DNA from: Epiperipatus broadwayi
Lineage: Eukaryota > Onychophora > Udeonychophora > Euonychophora > Peripatidae
Direction of reading: 5' to 3'
DNA: 64,000 nucleotides
Assembly: GCA_028023455.1 (NCBI GenBank)
Contig: JAQFVV010006255.1
Span: 186,001 to 250,000 of the forward strand
Shown one piece after another: positions 60,601 to 64,000 of this stretch. Position 1 is the first letter of the stretch. Each line of letters starts with the position of its first letter. Under the pieces are notes generated by a model. The model was not told the origin of the DNA. It searched no databases and saw nothing but the letters and a program-made list of their open reading frames with translations. The position numbers and the translations under genes were made by a program.

Positions 60601-62116
60601 TTTTAAAACTATCAAAATTTAGTCTTTTAAACCATAAAGACTTAACAAGGCAAGTATTTATGTAATCATTATTATTTACCATCTTTACCAAGATATATAC
60701 TTAGATTTATAATTTACAAATACTTTCTTCATAAAGAAGTATTTCTCATTCTTTTAAATATCTGTTTTATAAAAATTAATTACAATCAGCTTTTAAATTT
60801 ATATAAAGTCCAACATATTACTTTTATGCATCTAGTAACTCTCCTAGTTAATCCAGCGTTTGTTAAATTTTTAGTATAAAGTCTCCAATACATTTTATCC
60901 TTATACGAAGTTTTCATGACTATTTGATAGTAAATTGAGCTTCGATCGAGACGATCAATAGGAAATTATAATTAAAATTAGCACTGCATATTTGTCGGTA
61001 AAATTTTATAAATTATTTTAAAAACTACTCTCTTACAATTTTAAAATGATTACGAGAGCGTCTATAATTTTACTTAGCTATCTCTAATAGCACACTTCAC
61101 TTTAAAAATTACAATCATAATCCCCTCCGAACAATTGAACCTTGGTTTTATACCGGAAGAAACTCCCCACTTGATTGGTAAATTAAACAATCAACTTGCT
61201 AGCTTATTTACATATTTTACCAACAAGACAGAATTAAAAATAAATAATGACTTATTTAATATTTATTATTTATCACATTAATAAATTCTTAAATTAATCT
61301 CTATCATTTATTTAAATCCATTAAACATTTTTTTAAAATATTCTTTCTTACTTTATTTCACTTTTAACTTTTATAAGATTATTTTTATAAAACAAATTAA
61401 GTCTATTTTTATTCGTTATGTTTTTTAAACAGTATTTAAAAATCAGATTTAATGTTTCACATTAATTATCTTTATTTTTATTTCGCGATAGCCAATATAA
61501 TATTTATAAATTTTATAACAGAATTTTTAAAATAGTTTTGCAACTTTACTAAAAAACTCACAAGCATGTGTGTATGTGTCTAACTAACATCTGTTTTACA
61601 ACACAGCTACAAACGCTTGTTATTATCTAAAAATAAACTAACAATTTCATTTTTTAAAAATAAATATTTTTAAAATAAATAATATCTTCTAACAACTTTT
61701 AAAATAATACTTCGATATTATTAAAATCAAATATTAATCTTCTATTATGTACTACTAATAATTAAAATATTTATATTCACTTATTAAATATTAATCTTTA
61801 TCAACAATAAATATATGCATTTAATTTTAACTTGTCTTTTAAAAACTTTAACTTTAAACATTTATTTATTAAATTTATTAATGCAGTATTGATCATGGCC
61901 AGTTTTCCCAACCATATACTATTATCATCCCCATTGAAATGTCTCTCTCAAACATCAGCACAATTTCACATATCAAATATTCATAGATTACTTTCATTAC
62001 ACTTTTTAAAAGATTATTATAAATAAAATTAACATCGTATAGCTAAATATATCTTAAATTTTAAAATTTTTTTAATAGATTGATACAACAATTTATGGAG
62101 ACCCATACAAAAGGGC

Positions 62117-62118
<2 letters not shown>
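57602..62118. other. 4.5-kb C-over-G block bounded by (TA)n
   Basis: The plus strand is conspicuously poor in G relative to C throughout, unlike the DNA to the left. The block starts right after (TA)n with TTGTACCCTT and ends before (TA)n with the inverse of TTGTGCCCTT, a 9-of-10 terminal inverted match. No frame with a domain was found; short frames at 59942-60127 and 61832-62026 are not believed. It could be a large element inserted in (TA)n, or an intron-like stretch. Confidence 0.3.
60240..60405. other. Anomalous G/C homopolymer patch
   Basis: GGGGCCCCCG, then an 11-G run, CCCC and several A/C homopolymers sit in very AT-rich DNA. The homopolymer-only texture suggests a consensus or assembly error rather than biology. 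Confidence 0.5.

Positions 62119-62167
<49 letters not shown>
62117..62167. repeat. (TA)n microsatellite
   Basis: About 25 TA units immediately before the satellite array. Confidence 0.97.
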
Positions 62168-62175
<8 letters not shown>

Positions 62176-64000
62176 CAAACCATTATACAATTACAAATAT
62201 CCAGTAACGCCCTCTGTTTAAAGATCTATATCTCAATAATAGCAAACCTTAAAATGATACCACTTTAAGGTTGTATGCTAAACGATGTTAAATATTGAAA
62301 TACAGACCTACTCAAACACAGAGCATGAAATTTTAAATAAGCAAACGATCTTAAATTTTTGCTAATAAACTAACAAGTTTACAAAGTTATTAAAGACAAA
62401 CTAAACATTAGATTTTAATCTTTAAATTCCTCCCAAACTATAAATGAAAAGAAAGTTACTGTTAACACTAACTGAAATAATTATAGAAAATATACAAACC
62501 ATTATACAATTACAAATATCCAGTAACGCCCTCTGTTTAAAGATCTATATCTCAATAATAGCAAACCTTAAAATGATACCACTTTAAGGTTGTATGCTAA
62601 ACGATGTTAAATATTGAAATACAGACCTACTCAAACACAGAGCATGAAATTTTAAATAAGCAAACGATCTTAAATTTTTGCTAATAAACTAACAAGTTTA
62701 CAAAGTTATTAAAGACAAACTAAACATTAGATTTTAATCTTTAAATTCCTCCCAAACTATAAATGAAAAGAAAGTTACTGTTAACACTAACTGAAATAAT
62801 TATAGAAAATATACAAACCATTATACAATTACAAATATCCAGTAACGCCCTCTGTTTAAAGATCTATATCTCAATAATAGCAAACCTTAAAATGATACCA
62901 CTTTAAGGTTGTATGCTAAACGATGTTAAATATTGAAATACAGACCTACTCAAACACAGAGCATGAAATTTTAAATAAGCAAACGATCTTAAATTTTTGC
63001 TAATAAACTAACAAGTTTACAAAGTTATTAAAGACAAACTAAACATTAGATTTTAATCTTTAAATTCCTCCCAAACTATAAATGAAAAGAAAGTTACTGT
63101 TAACACTAACTGAAATAATTATAGAAAATATACAAACCATTATACAATTACAAATATCCAGTAACGCCCTCTGTTTAAAGATCTATATCTCAATAATAGC
63201 AAACCTTAAAATGATACCACTTTAAGGTTGTATGCTAAACGATGTTAAATATTGAAATACAGACCTACTCAAACACAGAGCATGAAATTTTAAATAAGCA
63301 AACGATCTTAAATTTTTGCTAATAAACTAACAAGTTTACAAAGTTATTAAAGACAAACTAAACATTAGATTTTAATCTTTAAATTCCTCCCAAACTATAA
63401 ATGAAAAGAAAGTTACTGTTAACACTAACTGAAATAATTATAGAAAATATACAAACCATTATACAATTACAAATATCCAGTAACGCCCTCTGTTTAAAGA
63501 TCTATATCTCAATAATAGCAAACCTTAAAATGATACCACTTTAAGGTTGTATGCTAAACGATGTTAAATATTGAAATACAGACCTACTCAAACACAGAGC
63601 ATGAAATTTTAAATAAGCAAACGATCTTAAATTTTTGCTAATAAACTAACAAGTTTACAAAGTTATTAAAGACAAACTAAACATTAGATTTTAATCTTTA
63701 AATTCCTCCCAAACTATAAATGAAAAGAAAGTTACTGTTAACACTAACTGAAATAATTATAGAAAATATACAAACCATTATACAATTACAAATATCCAGT
63801 AACGCCCTCTGTTTAAAGATCTATATCTCAATAATAGCAAACCTTAAAATGATACCACTTTAAGGTTGTATGCTAAACGATGTTAAATATTGAAATACAG
63901 ACCTACTCAAACACAGAGCATGAAATTTTAAATAAGCAAACGATCTTAAATTTTTGCTAATAAACTAACAAGTTTACAAAGTTATTAAAGACAAACTAAA
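62168..64000 (+). repeat. 319-bp satellite, 5.7 copies, continues past the window
   Basis: The word ATATACAAACC starts at 62171, 62490, 62809, 63128, 63447 and 63766, exactly 319 bp apart each time. I saw no difference between copies. Each unit has a 9-bp inverted repeat AACCTTAAA/TTTAAGGTT with a 10-nt loop. No CTGANGA core on either strand, so this satellite is not a hammerhead. The last copy is cut by the window end. Confidence 0.97.

Noticed and set aside
62168-64000. Hammerhead in the 319-bp satellite
   Set aside because: Read on both strands, the unit has no CTGANGA core; only a simple hairpin.

Overview
This window looks like repeat-rich intergenic or intronic DNA from an AT-rich animal genome, most likely an invertebrate; I cannot place the species. 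There is no bacterial gene arrangement, no rRNA and no intact long ORF. What can be recognised is almost entirely mobile-element debris: Penelope-like elements (PLEs), two kinds of LINE (CR1/Jockey-like and RTE-like), a tRNA-derived SINE, a mariner relic, a short hAT-type element, microsatellites and satellites. No host gene can be called with confidence. A few exon-like segments on the minus strand (48.8-52 kb) are the only candidates.

The most interesting content is a set of short repeats that carry hammerhead ribozyme (HHR) motifs. The core reads CTGATGA - hairpin - GAAA (or AAAA) - short loop - TC - TTGG, with CCAA in front to close stem I. These lie in units of about 358 bp, arrayed head-to-tail at 30.4-32.0 kb and arranged as inverted pairs at 27.5-28.2 kb and 44.5-45.15 kb. 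A related family lies at 0.69, 10.3 and 20.0 kb. Layout and size match what is known as animal retrozymes, small non-autonomous elements with type I HHRs, and PLEs, their presumed helpers, lie in the same window. A second, looser class of HHR-like cores lies in or near PLE tails and foldbacks at 0.5, 5.3, 22.1-22.3, 25.7, 45.9, 47.4 and 57.4 kb.

Layout. 0-5 kb: foldback-family repeat, HHR copy and a tandem repeat. 7.2-8.0 kb: mariner relic. 9.1-10.4 kb: palindromic repeat, SINE and HHR foldback. 11.7-14.5 kb: decayed CR1-like LINE. 14.7-17.8 kb: two 5'-truncated PLE copies in inverted orientation. 19.35 kb: (CTA)n. 21-22.3 kb: SINE and small palindrome. 23.3-24.4 kb: tandem repeats. 25.65-27.2 kb: minus-strand PLE. 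27.5-32 kb: HHR units. 32.3 kb: SINE. 33.9-34.7 kb: large inverted repeat. 36.3 kb: (ATT)n. 37.6 kb: SINE with target-site duplication. 38.3-40.1 kb: RTE insertion with a 5' inversion. 43.6-45.4 kb: tandem repeats and HHR inverted pair. 45.8-47.5 kb: 1.75-kb PLE palindrome. 48.5-52.5 kb: duplicated segment, exon-like pieces and minisatellite. 55.05-55.5 kb: hAT-like element. 56.6-57.6 kb: foldback and repeat. 57.6-62.1 kb: a G-poor block bounded by (TA)n. 62.17-64.0 kb: a 319-bp satellite whose copies look identical.

A theme across families is head-to-head inverted duplication (foldbacks) of element ends, at about ten sites. All coding assignments are by eye from motifs, and every transposon ORF seen is broken.
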